DNA from: Kappaphycus alvarezii
Lineage: Eukaryota > Rhodophyta > Florideophyceae > Gigartinales > Solieriaceae
Assembly (NCBI GenBank): GCA_002205965.3
Contig: NADL03000599.1
Span: forward strand, 124,001-188,000
DNA: 64,000 nt
Direction: 5' to 3'
Below are positions 11,314 to 24,957 of this stretch, piece after piece. Below the pieces are notes generated by a model. The model was given only the letters and a program-made list of their open reading frames with translations, made no database searches and was not told the DNA's origin. Positions within the stretch are counted from its first letter, which is position 1. Each line of letters begins with the position of its first letter. The translations under genes and the position numbers were made by a program.

Positions 11314-11744
11314 CTACACATGGGGTGCCTCTCGTGCAGATACTCCAGAAAAAGGATAAAATCTATTGAATATACAATGATAAAAGCCTATAAATGTGCT
11401 ATGTGACTGATAGGAACAAGAAATGAGGAGCAGTTGGAATGAAGGCTCTTTCAGATCCAGTGGTGCAATAAATGTAAAAAAAAGATCTCTTTGCTTCATT
11501 CCCATCCTGTGCATTAGTTTTTCGCCCATCGGTTCCTAGAGTAACGAAATTTCTCGCCTTTGAGAGAAGAATGAAGAGTAAAAGCTGGAAATATATGCGA
11601 GATCTGTCTTGCATTCGCGTAAGACACAAGCCAAAAAATAGCCGAACATGAATGACTCGTACAGTTCAGCAAAGCGAAGGAAGACGTTAAAATCCACCAG
11701 CGGCTCAAAACTTGTTTCCAATTGTTTTTTAATTTTATGCCCAA
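11314..11744 (-). pseudogene. protein-like fragments in shifting phase, unknown
   Basis: 11536-11721 reads FEPLVDFNVFLRFAELYE and FGYFLACVLRECKTDLAY. Just downstream another phase gives GTDGRKTNAQDGNEAKR and FFYIYCTTGSE, ending at 11399. Both look like one protein broken by a frameshift. No domain was named. Confidence 0.35.
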
Positions 11745-12108
11745 AATAATTTTATTTTACTTCACTATCTGCGTTGAGATGTTTCGGTTTCGCTCAAAGG
11801 TCTCTAAGTGTAGTGCTCAGCACTATTTTTAACAATTTTATCTCCACTGGATCTCCATGACTACCGTTGTCTTACTTATTTAATACTTAGTCCAATTAGT
11901 CAATACTAGCATTAGGATACATTACAGTATTCTTATACTCAATTCAATAATTTTGACGCATTTGGGGAGGAAATCTATTTAAAAAATCGGAATAGTCCTA
12001 TAAACAATCTCTATTTTCTTCAGTGATTTCCGTTAGAAGATACGGCTAGTTTAGGAACAAAATGTTTTGTGGATAAAACATATATCCAAAAGGTACCATA
12101 GCGCAATA

Positions 12109-12342
12109 TTAAATTACCAGTACTCGAATATTTTCTCCAAAAAATAATAAATGAGCACTTGAAAAATATTTGCTGTCACACATCAGAATAAAATCTAAGA
12201 CGGTAAGTAAAATAACATATATAGTTGGCATATATTGATAGCTTGAGGAAATAAATTTGTTTCGGGGGAAGCAAAAAAACTCATCTGCCTCGTTCAAATT
12301 TGGCTCTTTTGGTGACAGGCTTGCCTTGTGACAGGCTTTCCT
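12109..12342 (-). pseudogene. 78-codon open frame, unknown
   Basis: Open between stops without a clear ATG. It contains PKEPNLNEADEFFCFPRNK, then a hydrophobic run (TIYVILLTVLDFILMC) that could be a membrane segment. It is the most distant of the minus-strand traces in this block. Confidence 0.3.
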
Positions 12343-15300
12343 TCACCAAAAAAATTGAAATTATGATTTTCGGCAACTTGCCTCGGATGTTAACTGATGA
12401 GCACTTTCTTATAGGAGAAAGATAATTTAAATATCCTATCGCAGTGCTCCTCAGATCAAACTATTCTTCTAGACAGTAATTTCAAAGGTCTCCCCCCAAA
12501 AAAATGTAACATAACTAGATCACTTACATTATTTAATTTTAATCCTCCTTATTCAATGTCCATACTACTCCCGGAGGATATTAGATGAGCAAAATACCTA
12601 CAGAAAACTCTTTTTAGTCTTTTTTAAACCTTATGCGCAATCTTCGTGACCTGGAACATGTATTACGCAAAAAAATAATATATCTCAAGAGTATTCATCG
12701 TTTTTTTCATCATTTCAAGCTCTTTCAAGGGATATGTGTTTCTAAATATCTCTGATTCCTAGATGAAAGCAACTCCAGCATCAATTTGGCCCATTTAGCT
12801 GGCTAAAGGAGCATATTGCTTGGCCCCATCCTGTTTGTGGCTGGGCCACAGTTAAAGTATCAGATTCAGATAGCTTTCATGAATGATTTATAGCGCTTCT
12901 TTATATAGCGTGATATCTTGCTTCAAGCACTCAACATAGCATTGATGAACCAGCTTGGTACATACACATCTGGGTAAACCATGATTCATTTAAAATTTTT
13001 TTTTATACTTTATCAGTGTTTTACTGCCATCTAAACTCCAATGAAAACCTTCTCTGACACAAATCGGAGTTAAAGGTATCAGCACGAAATGACCGGCTCT
13101 ACTAGAAATCGCCGTCTTTGTTCAGCTACATGGAGATTCAGTCGTGTCTATTCATTTGAGAGGGCCTGTTCTCTCTTTTTTACTACCTTTTACTGATCCA
13201 TATGCATACAACAGAAATTCAGTTGGAAATTGTGAGCACCTCCACTTTATACCGTTGCGAGTTATTTTCACACTAAAATAGTTCTTCTCGTCCTCTAAAC
13301 TGACACTGGGAAGACATGTCTGCAGTTAATTAACGTCATTTTCCTATCCAATCGTCGCTAGAATTTTTAAATCGACTTTCATCTTAATTTGAATGGGATA
13401 ATTATGTAAACTTTTCCAGGAATGACCCGAATAACTCATATTAATGTCATTTATAAAATAAATTGTGCTCCATTCCTCTCAACCAAAAGGTAATATCCAG
13501 TGTTTTCCAATTCATCCCGTGTTTCAAGATATTTAATAGAAAAAGTAGCACATCTTTAGCAGTTATGGAAGAATTTTTTCGAAATCCTCCATTGTATCTG
13601 GATACAATTAAAACTCATATTTATTATTTGGCATTAAATTTCAGTTTGCCGGTGTCCATCGAAAATTGGTGTGTTATTATACTCTACTCCTTACTCATTG
13701 AAATACTACAAAAACAGATATGAAGGAGAGTCGAACTCATCGAGAAGGATACAAGAGACTCAGATTGCTAATAAAAATAAACTTCATCAACGTACTCAAT
13801 TCTTGCGCCAGTCAGCCTCTATATTCCTTTTGATGCTTCTAAAATTTAATTTTCAATTTAATTTTTGTTATGATTCATTACTGTGGCTTGCAAAATTATT
13901 GGATGAGGTAATACTGAGAGCTAACATGTTAAACTGTTGGGACGCAGTAATGTAGTTTTTTCTTCCAGTCTTATGTGTCAGGAATTGGTTCAGATTTTGC
14001 TGCCTTTTTTATTTTAATTGCACTATAGACACTGATAAGCTTTTAAATAATGGAAAAGTCATTACCTTGTAAGGTACCCTACGTGTATACGTAGCTCTTA
14101 CCATATTTATTCGTACGGAAAGTAATTAATTTATCTCTAAATACACTTTTCATAGATAATTCAAACAAATAGCAAGAAATAATTGAAGCGGTTAAAATTG
14201 GAGAGCAAATTGAATTTCTTTTATCATAACAATACAACTTGCTCTTATTAGTTCTTTCCAATCGACCCGGGTACATGATTATTTACCCTATTATCAAGTT
14301 ACAGCCAAACGAAGCTACCTTATTAGAATTCTTTCGGCTTAGAGATGGCCGAAGTAAGGTAATTGATTACTGAGCTTTTGATAACTATTTTTGGTACTAA
14401 TTAAAGCCCTTATTGTTAAGGGCTCAGCAACAAAGTGCTTTAATTTGCCGAGCCATTTAAATCATCTCCAAACTTTAGTATTATTCCATTTTTTTATTGA
14501 TGCTTCATGAACTCGACCTATTCTACATCCAAAGCGGATATAATATTAAATGCCCGTTTATTTCGTCTAAGTTGAACGAAATAAGCCTAAATCTCTCATT
14601 TTTAATGGGTAAATTATTTTACTAACCAAAATTTAGTCTTACGGCCTCAATCTGAAATTCAGGGCTGTACATGCAAGAAACATAAGGTGCTACAAATATT
14701 TTATATTTCCCGAGTTAATTTTATTATACCTTTATTTAGGTAATGAAAGAACCAATAATCACATAATATTCAACTCAAGACAATAAAAACATTCAAATTT
14801 TCGAAAAAATTAAATTACAAGGTACCATCTGCTTGATTTTTTATCCTTCTCGTGCACCCAAATATCATCTATATACTGTTTAGTTTGACTACATTGATTT
14901 CAGAGCTTGATCATGAATTTTTTCGATTGAATCAATCTATACATGTGATAGTTATGAAATTTTCAAATGATCCAGCACAACTGAGGATAATCCTTTGCAT
15001 TTCTCAAATCGATATTGTGTCAAGGACGAGATACATGAAAATAAGCAGTTAAAATTAGGCATGAAAATATTTGAAGTCAAAGGACGAAAGCTGGGCATAG
15101 TTGGGATGAGATGGTATAATAGTACTATGGTGACAGAATAGGGTCTAGTAGACATAAAGAGTGGGAATATAATGCGATCATTATTCTGGAAGCCGGATAA
15201 ATTTTCGGTTATTATCTTAAATGTGGGATTTCTAACTACAGTTTGAGATTCAGTATGACGCATTTATTCCTGATGAAAGGCCAATGAACGAATTTTAAAA

Positions 15301-18300
15301 TTCAAAAGGTGTATGAGGGATTTGAAATATACCCAACGATTGTAGAACTGTGTAGATAAGGTTCGGCAGTATTTTTCTTTTGGAGGTGTACTTGGAAGTA
15401 AAATATGGTGCAGAGAACCACATTACGATTATTTGCTCGGTATTTCCACGGTACTCACTTCCTTTTATATCTTATATCTTACATCAAACTCTGATGGTAG
15501 AGGGTGCTCAGAAATGCAGCTCTCTCAAGAAGGGCCATTTTCTATATACACCAAAGATAAATTATGACAAGTTCTGAGCATTGCAATTGTCCCGGAGAAA
15601 GTGGTCGGTTTGAATGAGTTCAATTTTAGGGCATCATATTACCAAGATGGACAGACGTTTTGAGTATTAGTATTGTACTGTCTTTTCACGCACTAAGACT
15701 TCAGATTCACATTAAATCTCGTTTTTCCTTCTTACTGTTATTGCTGCTCCGTTCGATTAATTTCTTGTATCTATTCTTCAGAATCCCATTGTAAAAGAAG
15801 AATTTTCATTTATTTTTTAAAAATTAAGGTCATTATCTGTACCATCCAAGAAATTTTTGTCACGCTAACCTGATTATTAACTTCTAGAAAGCTAGGGTTA
15901 TATGGATCTTTACTTACTTTCTATACTATTTTTGCTGATAATTATATTGTAGGCTCTGGAAACTTTAAGGAATTTGGTTCGTGGTTACAGATTTCATTGC
16001 TACATATGTTGATTTTGTGCAACTATATTTGACCTTTAGTTCCGAGATGTCCTTTTAAGCTTTCTTGCTAACCTCCTACGTCTCTTCCAATTTCAGTAAA
16101 AAACTTTAGTTTCCCAGAACCCAATGATTTCTGACCCATAAATACTTGATACACTGTGAAATCCATTTTTTGTTCTGCGGAAGTATTCGGAGTAATGGAT
16201 ACCTTATTCTAGATATTTTTCTCAACAATTTTATGCAAAAGCCTTTTCTTGCCTCTAAATTAGTGAGGAAGTTTGTTGATCACAGTTTGCGAAACTTTAG
16301 GGCACAAATAGAAACATTTTTGCAATGGCGTAGACCTACAAATTCTTCTCGATTTTTCTATCAAAATTCGGTGCTCTTAGCTAAACAGACTCTACCCTGC
16401 TTAAATACTGTAAAATCACATATTACTGGTTTTATGATTTTTTTATTGCTTTTGGTAGATATCTGATCCCTTCCCAATCTTTTCCGTAGTTTTTAGATAA
16501 CTGCAACGCGTAATCACACAATTTTTTCCAAAGGGAAGTTTAATTTCGCTATAAATGAAACTTCTGCAATTTGAAGGGTTCCTTACAGGATTTGGTCCAT
16601 CACTGTACCCTTATTCGTTACTCCATACTGTTGGGGTAAGTTATTAGGCCTCGCTTTGGAAGTATCTTTGAACCTTAAACGATCATGTGAATTACTTCGT
16701 AGGAGCCTTTCAACATGCTCACCGGAACACTGCTTCCTGAAATCGGCCAACAGATCCTCTCCATAATTTTAGATTATACCAATAGTGTTATTTTCAATTC
16801 CATCTTGTAATATATGAAACTCTGGGGAAGTAAAACTATTTATTTTTGGCGTGGAAAATAATAATAATTGGTGAAAAATTCAAAAGAATCTCCATCCTGT
16901 AATGTGTATAAACGGTGATTGCATCATAGGAGCTCTAGTGAATGTGTTATCTTCTCATTTTTCATATTTCACGTCCAAACTGACGTATTATATCCATAAA
17001 ATGGAAAATCACTTATTATCCACCAAGAATTTTGGCTTCCAGTAATTGAATCCAAAAACTCTAAATGCACTTAGTTTTTGCACAGGATTTTCCCACATTA
17101 TTCCCGTCTATTGTTTTCCACTTAATACTGATGACTGAACTAATTAATTAAATTATTGCACAAAAATTTTCCTGTAGTTACATTTGACTCAGTCCACCAA
17201 AAACAGTTTTCATCAATGAAATCACTATTTCAAATAAATATCATGCATTTCTTAATTTCAAATCTATCATCTTTGCGAATCGGTCACGCAAAGCAATTAA
17301 TTTATTGGGTTAGTTGTGTTCGTTGGGATAGTTGTGAGATACATATGTCAATATGTATATATATATGCAGCAATCAGAGTCAAATATACCATAAATCTGA
17401 ATACGCAAGTCAAAAAACCAGACTGTGAAATATTGAGTGGGTATTACAGGTATTTCTGTATTTTTTATGATATTGTTCGTGTGAATACTCCGACAGAAAG
17501 ACTATACTTCAGATTTCAACCAATAGTTAGAAGCTAAAATGTCATAGCTAATAATATTAATCAAATTGATAGAAAAAACCTCGCGGATACTTTCGAATTA
17601 TTCATAAGTTTCTCTAAACGATAGTAACAACTTGAGAAGATATAGAATATTTAAAAATAGAGAGATCAGGTTTCTTCTCTCGAATAGCTTTTTGGGTCCT
17701 TTCTACGGTAGATATGATCTAAATTTTCGTCAAAATTATCTCTTGATTAGCTATGTATCCACAGACTAAAATTTTTAATTTCTCTACGCAAACGCATATC
17801 ATTGAGAGCACAACACGAAAACTCAGATGTTATCAGAAGCAAAGGCTTAAATTTTGATGGTTTCCAATAATTCTTTATCTTAACTGTATGAGTGGAACAA
17901 CTCTGAAAGATCTCGGATCAGACATCTCTTGTTCGAAAAGTTAACATTCAAGGGAGGAGCAAATACCCCCGTATCATCAGAAGAGTCTATTCATGATTCA
18001 ACATCTCCTCAAACAAAACTTTGGATGTCAATTGTTTCTAAATTCTTAATTTCAGTTGCTCAGATTACGATTACGATTTATACAGATATGTTACTGTCTG
18101 CATTAAGTTTAATATATCGATAAGATCACAAGCTTGAAATTATATCCTTCCAAAAAGAAGAGGAAACGCGGAAATTTTGGTCATAGTTTATTTTTTTCCG
18201 TTGAAATGAATTTTAGTCTCACCTGAGATCAATCTACTTTTTCAGTAGAGAATTAATTCTTTTAATCCGTCAAAAATTTTCATTTTCATATATATGGGCA

Positions 18301-19724
18301 TACTACATTTTCTTACGAGACTTCACATGCTTTCGGGGCTACATATTCTCAATGCCACCGATCATTTTTCGAAGATTCTTTTTGCAGAGGAAGTCTCTCT
18401 ATACTTAACTACTTGTTTCCATCTTGACTACATCCCTCAAAATTTTTATACTGTAATATAACGAATGTCTTTACAGGCTTGAAAATCCCCTATTTTTTAT
18501 GCAATCTCCATCAGAGGAGTAAAATAAAACTTTGACTTTGATCGATGATAGAATTTTGGTTGCTTGTTTTCCCCGCCATTCAGCAACTACTACTTCTTAA
18601 ATATTAATTACTATTTCCATAAACGGTGGGAAAATACAAGAATCCAAAACAGTGAGCTAAATGCGTCCCATGGGCTCTTAAATTGCCACTCTATATCACT
18701 ACACATTAGGTAAAACTTCGAGATTCCTACCTGTACACTAATTACAAATAAAAATAGTACCCATATAGTAAAGTGAAAAATTATAGTGCGGGTAAAATTC
18801 CATATCCGTCCAGGAACGCCTACTTTCAATCTTTATGCTTCGATATTATTCTTACTTGCCACCATAATTCTCCAGTGCATTTTGCTTCCATCATCTTCTT
18901 CATACTTTAATTACAAAATCAGCGCCTCTAGCAGAGCCGATTATAACTACTCTGTTGCTTCCAATAACATTGCTTGGTGTATTTCATTTCTATATATATA
19001 TTCTACCCACTAATTACAATGCTTTGAATATAAGTTCATAATACTTCCTGAACCATCCGCTGTAAACGAATCTCAATTAATACCTAAGCACTACAGAATT
19101 TATTCAGATCCACGTTAGAGGTAGTTGGTTGATCAAGCGGATCACGTAGCATTTTGTGTGTTTTGCCCACACTGCACATGGTTAATGGGAATTTCACCCT
19201 ATGTTCAACTCTCAATAAACTAACCCAAACGTTCCCCTCTTTTTTCTTTCGGGGAGTTGATTGAAAGCAGCGAAGTTTGAAGGAACCATCGGGGTACTAG
19301 TTAATAGTTACTTGGTAATTAGTGTACCTTACAGTTTTTACATTTATACAGTCGATTCTTTAAAATTATGAAGAACGTCCAGGCAGAAATTTAATAGGTG
19401 GGAATAAATGCAAGTGATGAAATATTTCTACGCAACATGGTATCCGGCGTAGTTAGGCTAATACGCAGATGTTCAGTTTAGAATAAGTTAAAACTCCGCT
19501 TTTTTTCTTTTTTGATTATGCTCATAGGAGTATCTTTACATCCTGCTGTTGGTATAATTATCCGATACGCAGAAATTTTTGGCATGGGATGGCCTGGCCT
19601 CTGCCACATCGGCGGCTGATTTTATCTTACAGTATAAATTCCATTACAGCAGTACAGTCATGGCACGTTGTGGGGAGAAGACTAACACTCGTGTCACTGT
19701 ATGCAAGTTATACAACTTTTCTGA

Positions 19725-19742
19725 GGGCACCCCCACCCCTGG
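19725..19742 (+). repeat. Harbinger left terminal inverted repeat
   Basis: Matches the right end at 24147-24163 over about 17 bases with two differences. The neighbouring sequence continues the inverted similarity weakly (TTCCAAATCCAA against ATTCAAATCCAA). Confidence 0.75.
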
Positions 19743-20173
19743 TTCCAAATCCAATCCCAATTGGTTTTTGGATTTGGATATGTATTTTTTTTGACGTACT
19801 GGCAAAATTCAATACAAAAACCAATCAATTATTTTGGATTTTGGACCCCAGAAAAAGCAAACCGTGATTCAAAAACTTTGGTTTGGACTCTGCTTTTCAA
19901 ATATGAAATCCAATACAAAGCCAATGGGAACACAGTGCATGGCAGTAGTACAAATTAATGACTGAAGCTTCAAGAGGCACTGTTTGCTTCTCCCGGATCT
20001 CCCCTTCCCTTCACGTCGACAATGGTACCCCAGCCCCAAAAACAGTATCTCGTTACAGAGCTAAAACGCTCCGCTTTTCGTCTCCCTCCTCACTGGACCC
20101 CCAACATCAATCGTTCTGAACCCAGCCCACTCTGAATCTGCCAAAATATATTTACCCTGGCCACCACACCTTC

Positions 20174-21446
20174 GTGGGCGATGAAGCAGTCCTTCGGAAA
20201 ATGGCGGTAAACAGAAACATAGAAATGCCAGCCAGCTGCTTGCGTGGTTCCCGCCGCAACACTCCCGCATCTAATATGAAAAAAAGCGATTCCACAACGT
20301 CAGACAGCAAAAAACGAAAACCAGCGGTAAGGGCAAATAAAGACGATGTAACTTAAGGTTTCCACCCAAACAACCTTCAACGTCCAAAAGCTCAGGACAC
20401 AGTATGGTATCCTGGAAAGTGTGGAGCTCCGAGGAAAGTTTTGCAGCATTCTAAGCCGTCACCGCTGCTTCAAACGATCCAAGATCAGGGAATGGGACTA
20501 AAAAGAAGTGTATCGCCCAAAAGTTTTGAAACTGTACAACAAACTGATGGAAGTTGTATCCAGAAAAAACCCAAACTGCAGTTACCCAGAACGTTCCGGA
20601 GAGACTATTATTCAACACCATAGAAGAGCCAGATTCGAATGAATTACGTTCGAGGTAATCTTAGTAGCTATAAAAAAGAGAAAAACCAAGGGATCCCCTT
20701 CCGAAGAAGATTTGATCCGTGCTGTAAGAGCTGTTTATTGTGGTGATGCAAGTGTGTCAAACATGTAAACAATTCTCCGTGACTCAACTGTAGATTGCGG
20801 GTCAGAGTTTCCTTTCTTAGATTGACTGCTTTTTCTCCGATCGACGCATTCTTGTTCATTGATGGTGGGGTTAAAAGATCAGGGAACCTCAGCTTCAGAA
20901 ATTGAAACTGTTGTAAATGCGGAAGCGGTCGTAATCGAGAATTCAATTGGTGTAAATCTGTTCGCTAGTAGTTTGGGTCTATCTAACACTACTGGTGGTA
21001 ACCGTCCCGTCGGAAATAAGAAATTTGTGGAAATGGCAAAAGGAGCGCTTTACTTAAAGAGGGAAGCGGACGTAATTGAGAAAATGGCAGAAGCCTCCTA
21101 GAAGCGAACTAAAGTGGCTCAGAAAATGCTAGAAATTGAGAGACAGTCATATATGATGAAACTGTTTTCTGTACCGGGAACTGATACGGCTCTGCATGAC
21201 CGTTTTTTGCGGTCCTCGCAGTTGAAGGCGCTGAGGGACTTGGAGGGTGACAATAATGAGAATAATATTGGTACTTATCTCTCCCGGAATTTTGAGGAAC
21301 CGATAGCACAGAATATGAATACAGGAACACATTCCCAAAGGGTATGTGCCCCATTGCATGCAAAATCAAATCAGAACGTGACTTCTCGCGGTGCACATGG
21401 ACTTGAGGTGGACATGGGAGCTCTTAATGAAGCAGATTCACCATAA
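20174..21446 (+). pseudogene. Harbinger accessory ORF (MYB/NAM-associated-like), broken
   Basis: 20174-20623 is one frame with a single TAA at 20354-20356; it is basic and Ser/Lys-rich (KKSDSTTSDSKKRKP). 20859-21446 is another frame with a single TAG at 21099-21101. It contains NRPVGNKKFVEMAKG, EKMAEAS and KVAQKMLEIERQSYMMK, then FSVPGTD. The RPxGNKKxK block followed by a Lys/Glu helix is typical of the C-terminus of the second Harbinger protein in plants and algae, which helps DNA binding and nuclear import of the transposase. The N-terminal MYB/SANT repeat is not evident. Confidence 0.6.
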
Positions 21447-22324
21447 TCTGCGTATCAGTGCCCTCCCTTGCAATATACAGTCTATTTTGAGCTGGAGGTA
21501 TGTATTAGAATTATCGCTGTAATTTTGAAGGGTATCAGAAGTATGTCTTTATTGGCCGTGCTGCAGCCTTCCTTGCCTCCTGCTCAGTCTGTGAAAAATT
21601 GTGCCAGGCAGTTATTCCAGCGACTGTTTACGCTTTAACGAAATAGATATGTTCCTTATACGTCTATCTGTCTTGGTCGCTATGCTGCCCGGTACTCAAA
21701 ATTAGAGCTCAGCACCTAGAATTCTCGGTATTGCTTAAATACCAGTGCGAAGTCCCGTTCTTGTCTCATGTTATTCCTTATCCGAGTAAGATCAGTCCTA
21801 AAGCCGTCGAAAACTCGTCAATCCACTCGCAGCCTCAAATGGCAGAGAAGAAAAGGGGGTATTTGTTTACTGCGAATGATTTAAAGGCTGGTAGCCCATT
21901 ACATTTCAAGCAAACCTGCAAGATCCGCATTAAATCTGTCCAGGCATTCAAAGGCTATACAAAGGACAGTAGATTTCGGGTCTTCAACCGGCTGTATCCC
22001 TGATCATGCAGGCTGCATTGGATAAACTGCCGCTGCAGCGTGCTTTTGAGTAAGTAACCCCTTTATTTCCTCAAGCCCTTTCCCCGTTCCGTCTGAATGC
22101 GGGTAAAATATTTTTCAATACACAATTTAGTTTTATATACACACTTTTACTGGTCTTTAGAGTAAACCTTGTCCGGCTTCCTCCCTTTGGTGTTCTATAA
22201 TGCATCTGGTTAGTTCGCGATGCAATTCCTGAACTTTAATTTCGTCCGCAATTTCATGAGCCTGAATTCCCCAAGAAGAGTCAAGGGATTCGATTGGCTC
22301 GATTCCAATATCGTTTGTCTCATC

Positions 22325-23658
22325 TTACCCGTTGAATTCAGCAGAATAACCGCCGCTTCCGTCCCTTGAATATTTGTCACGTCTGGCCTCCACAGTCATG
22401 TCGTGCAAGACTACTGTTTCCATGGAAATCTCCCGCATTTTGCTGACACACCACAGCTCACTAAATACAAAGATAATCCGGAAACGTCGGAACATTACTC
22501 CAAATACCATTTCCACATACTTCCGAACGGCGTCCTACCTTCTGCAGAATAACTCGCTTTTCTGGTCAAACGGATTTGACAATGACTTTACGAACAGCTT
22601 CCACGGCGGATAAATGCCGTCATCCAAAAAGTAAAACCAGTCAAATACCTTACTGGCGAGAGTATAACTTGGCAATGAGGGAGTTAATTCTCCTCCCAAC
22701 ACCTTACTAGAATGGTCACTTACTTCCAAGATGTTTAAGTCATTCATACCCCGTGGCAGACCAAACTGAAAGCTCCATATCCGAAATTCTAAAGAGCATA
22801 TAACTTCCATGCGCAAAGTGTGTTTGCTATTCTTTCCTGTCATGATTCCTTGAAGGGCTTTTGGACCATTTTTCCACCCCTAGCCGGCGCAATCTAAGCA
22901 ACCGATGCAGCCTGGGAGTCCAACAGCAGCAAAGTCTCGTTCAATGCGCCTCTTATCTTCTGTAGTTGGCGATCGAAGGTACTCAGCTCCAAAACGGTAA
23001 CCTACAGACTTGCAGAATTACTTCGAGCATAACAAACTCGTTGTTTCAGATACATCGAACATTTCATCTGCAAAGTCAGCTGGAAGGAATGCGCTACCGT
23101 TCGAAAGGGAATAATTACTTTCAATAACGGTGCTATGCTAATTCGACTTGTTGCATCCGGACGAAGTCCTTGCCTCATCTAGGCGGATTGCGACACGACT
23201 GTGGTGCACACTCGATTAAAAACAGGCCTCGGCATCCTGAATCTCCGTTCAAACGCCTCTTCGATTTGTTCTGGCCCGCACTGTGTTGTGCCTGGCCTCT
23301 GCTGCCTGTATGGCCAAAAGAATTTCCTCGTAAACTTTTCGTGAGCTCCAGCATAATCAAGGTGGACGTGGCCAGATTTTCCCGCTGCCGACCCCCCTCT
23401 TTGCCCTTTACTGAACGATTCTTTTGCAATGGCGACCATCTGAAACCAAAATGCAACCGTCATGGACTCATAATCGTCATGTTCGGCGTCCTGTAATAGT
23501 TTTCGAACCATCGGTCTATTGAGTGTTGTAAGTGCATAAACGATTGGGATATACGCCTTTGTTTGATACTCGAGGCGGAGGACAACTGAATTGTACTGTG
23601 CAAAGGCGGAGTTGTTTGGACTGGGATGGCGTAGGTCTTTCGAATATGGGCGTTGCAA
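22325..23658 (-). pseudogene. Harbinger DDE transposase (DDE_Tnp_4 type), interrupted
   Basis: The N-terminal part (23658-23179) ends with FERRFRMPRPVFNRVCTTV, the helix-turn-helix-like start of these transposases. The same phase continues past a TAG with GLRPDATSRISIAPLLKV. After a frameshift near 23110 a second phase runs to 22325: FADEMFDVSETTSL, GLPGCIGCLDCAG (first catalytic Asp), KNGPKALQG, FGLPRGMNDLNIL, DDGIYPPW (second Asp), RKYVEMVFGVMFRR (catalytic Glu) and LHDMTVEARRD. Stops within this phase include a TAG right after LDCAG and a TAG before the RKYVE block. All three acidic residues are present, so decay is moderate. It would cut and paste the element into TWA-like sites. Confidence 0.9.
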
Positions 23659-24146
23659 GGTTGTGTGTTGTTCGATTTGAGAAAGGCGAATTCAGTACAG
23701 TTAGAGAAATTTTGTGTGTGCAGGTTATTCGGGGTGTGACGGCGTGTTCTGAAGTGCAATGAGGGCATATTGCTTGGAATAACGCTGCCCGAGTGTTGTT
23801 TTGGGTGGTGAGGAGTCAAAAATGTCGCGATTTGTGGTTTGTGCGATGGTTAAGGGGTGTGCGAACCGCGATATTGGATGGTTGTTTGGAGTGCGATAGT
23901 AGAGTACTGGAATCCGATAGTGGAGCACCTCGCACCCCTAGACTCAAGGGATATATGAAGGGCAATGGCGGCGGTTTGGTCACAAATAAATTGATTGACA
24001 TCAACAGACAGAATGGAAAACAAAACAAGTGCGTGAATCCGTAGTTCAAAGCCATCGGTTGAACTCCAGCGTTGCAGTTTAACTGCACTGATTGGAATGG
24101 CCATTAATGTCCTGACATTTGGCATTGTTTTGGATTTGAATCTTGG

Positions 24147-24163
24147 CATGGGTGGGGATGCCC
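24147..24163 (-). repeat. Harbinger right terminal inverted repeat
   Basis: CATGGGTGGGGATGCCC, the inverted partner of 19725-19742. It is followed by TAA, the presumed target duplication. Confidence 0.75.
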
Positions 24164-24957
24164 TAACATTTGAAAGAAGTGTTGAGTGTGCAACTAGGCT
24201 GAGCTACTGTATCACCATTATCATCTCCGTGCCGTTTGGAGCATTTAGAAGACAATTTTGTCCGTCGTTTTAGGGCTTCCTATCTTAAAGGTAAGCCAGA
24301 TCTGTACAAGGTACAAAGATAATCCGGCACGAGTGAGAATTTATGTAGCATGCGTAACGAATTAGCCCTCGCGCTCCTTGACGGTAGCTCTAATTAAAGC
24401 CACTGCTCTTGAATTCGAACAAGAAGTGGCGTTGATAACTTGAAGCAGACAGCCGAAGGCGAACGGGCGCAAAATGCGTAAGTCGAGTAGATCATAAAAT
24501 GTTAAAGGCGCCAGTCTCCCAGAAATCTGATGGGCATCGCAGAGGGGAATGGCCATCGAGTTCTTCACTTTGTTACCCTGTCGTCCCTGATCCATCTCGC
24601 TAAGCTACGACCTGTCACATTCTGCAATGAAGAGAATTATGATGAAACAAAAGTATTGAATCAAAGGGGGACAGTTGTCTGCTATTACCGAAACTGCCCT
24701 CAATAGTGGTACGCATCACAATGAACCCAAAGGTATAAAGTGCAGAAAAAGGAGCACCGCTCTGGTGGGTGCAAGTAGGTGATAGTTGTAACTGAACTAT
24801 ATCGACTTCGCAGAACGTTACTTTCAATTTTAAAGCAAAAGACTAAGCGAAGAATTTATACACAAGTAGGCTCTCGGAGGCTTGCGTCTTTAGTGTATGC
24901 AATGGCTAGTAGGGCTAAACTTGCAGAGGAGCACAGCAGGATATTTTAAATCAATAA
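24164..24957. other. no gene seen between Harbinger and LINE-like ORF
   Basis: About 800 bases with only short ORFs on either strand and no motif. The right part (24880-24957) may be the decayed upstream coding of the LINE-like element, because the open frame resumes directly after a TAA at 24955-24957. Confidence 0.5.

Larger units (their letters stand above)
4750..19700. other. AT-rich block, no intact gene; decayed coding traces
   Basis: About 15 kb, visibly richer in A and T than its flanks, with no ORF longer than about 107 codons. Several minus-strand stretches between 4.8 and 12.4 kb, listed separately, read as hydrophilic or charged protein-like sequence for 50-130 codons with only one or two stops. 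From 12.4 to 19.5 kb I see only short ORFs on both strands (for example 13463-13955, 16146-16466 and 17929-18123, plus) with no recognisable domain. The block may be an old insertion, decayed retroelements, or an intron-rich gene; the sequence alone does not decide. Confidence 0.7.
19725..24163. mobile_element. PIF/Harbinger DNA transposon, nearly full length
   Basis: The left end GGGCACCCCCACCCCTGG (19725) matches the reverse complement of the right end (GGGCATCCCCACCCATG, up to 24163). Inside the termini both ends have CCAAATCC / TTTGGATTT words. The outside trinucleotides are TGA (left) and TAA (right), one change from the TWA target duplication typical of this superfamily. Inside are a plus-strand accessory ORF and a convergent DDE transposase, the classic two-gene plan. 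Several stops and a frameshift make this copy non-autonomous today. Confidence 0.85.

Noticed and set aside
14330-14470. Short hairpin-like words around TGAGC and GGGCTCA
   Set aside because: Short and imperfect, in AT-rich DNA; no RNA family could be supported.
4750-19500. Idea that the AT-rich block is an organelle DNA insertion
   Set aside because: None of the usual mitochondrial or plastid proteins, rRNAs or tRNAs could be read in it.
22466-24327. 16-base exact match TACAAAGATAATCCGG at 22466 and 24312
   Set aside because: A single match of this length is not surprising in 64 kb and it does not extend; not reported as a repeat.
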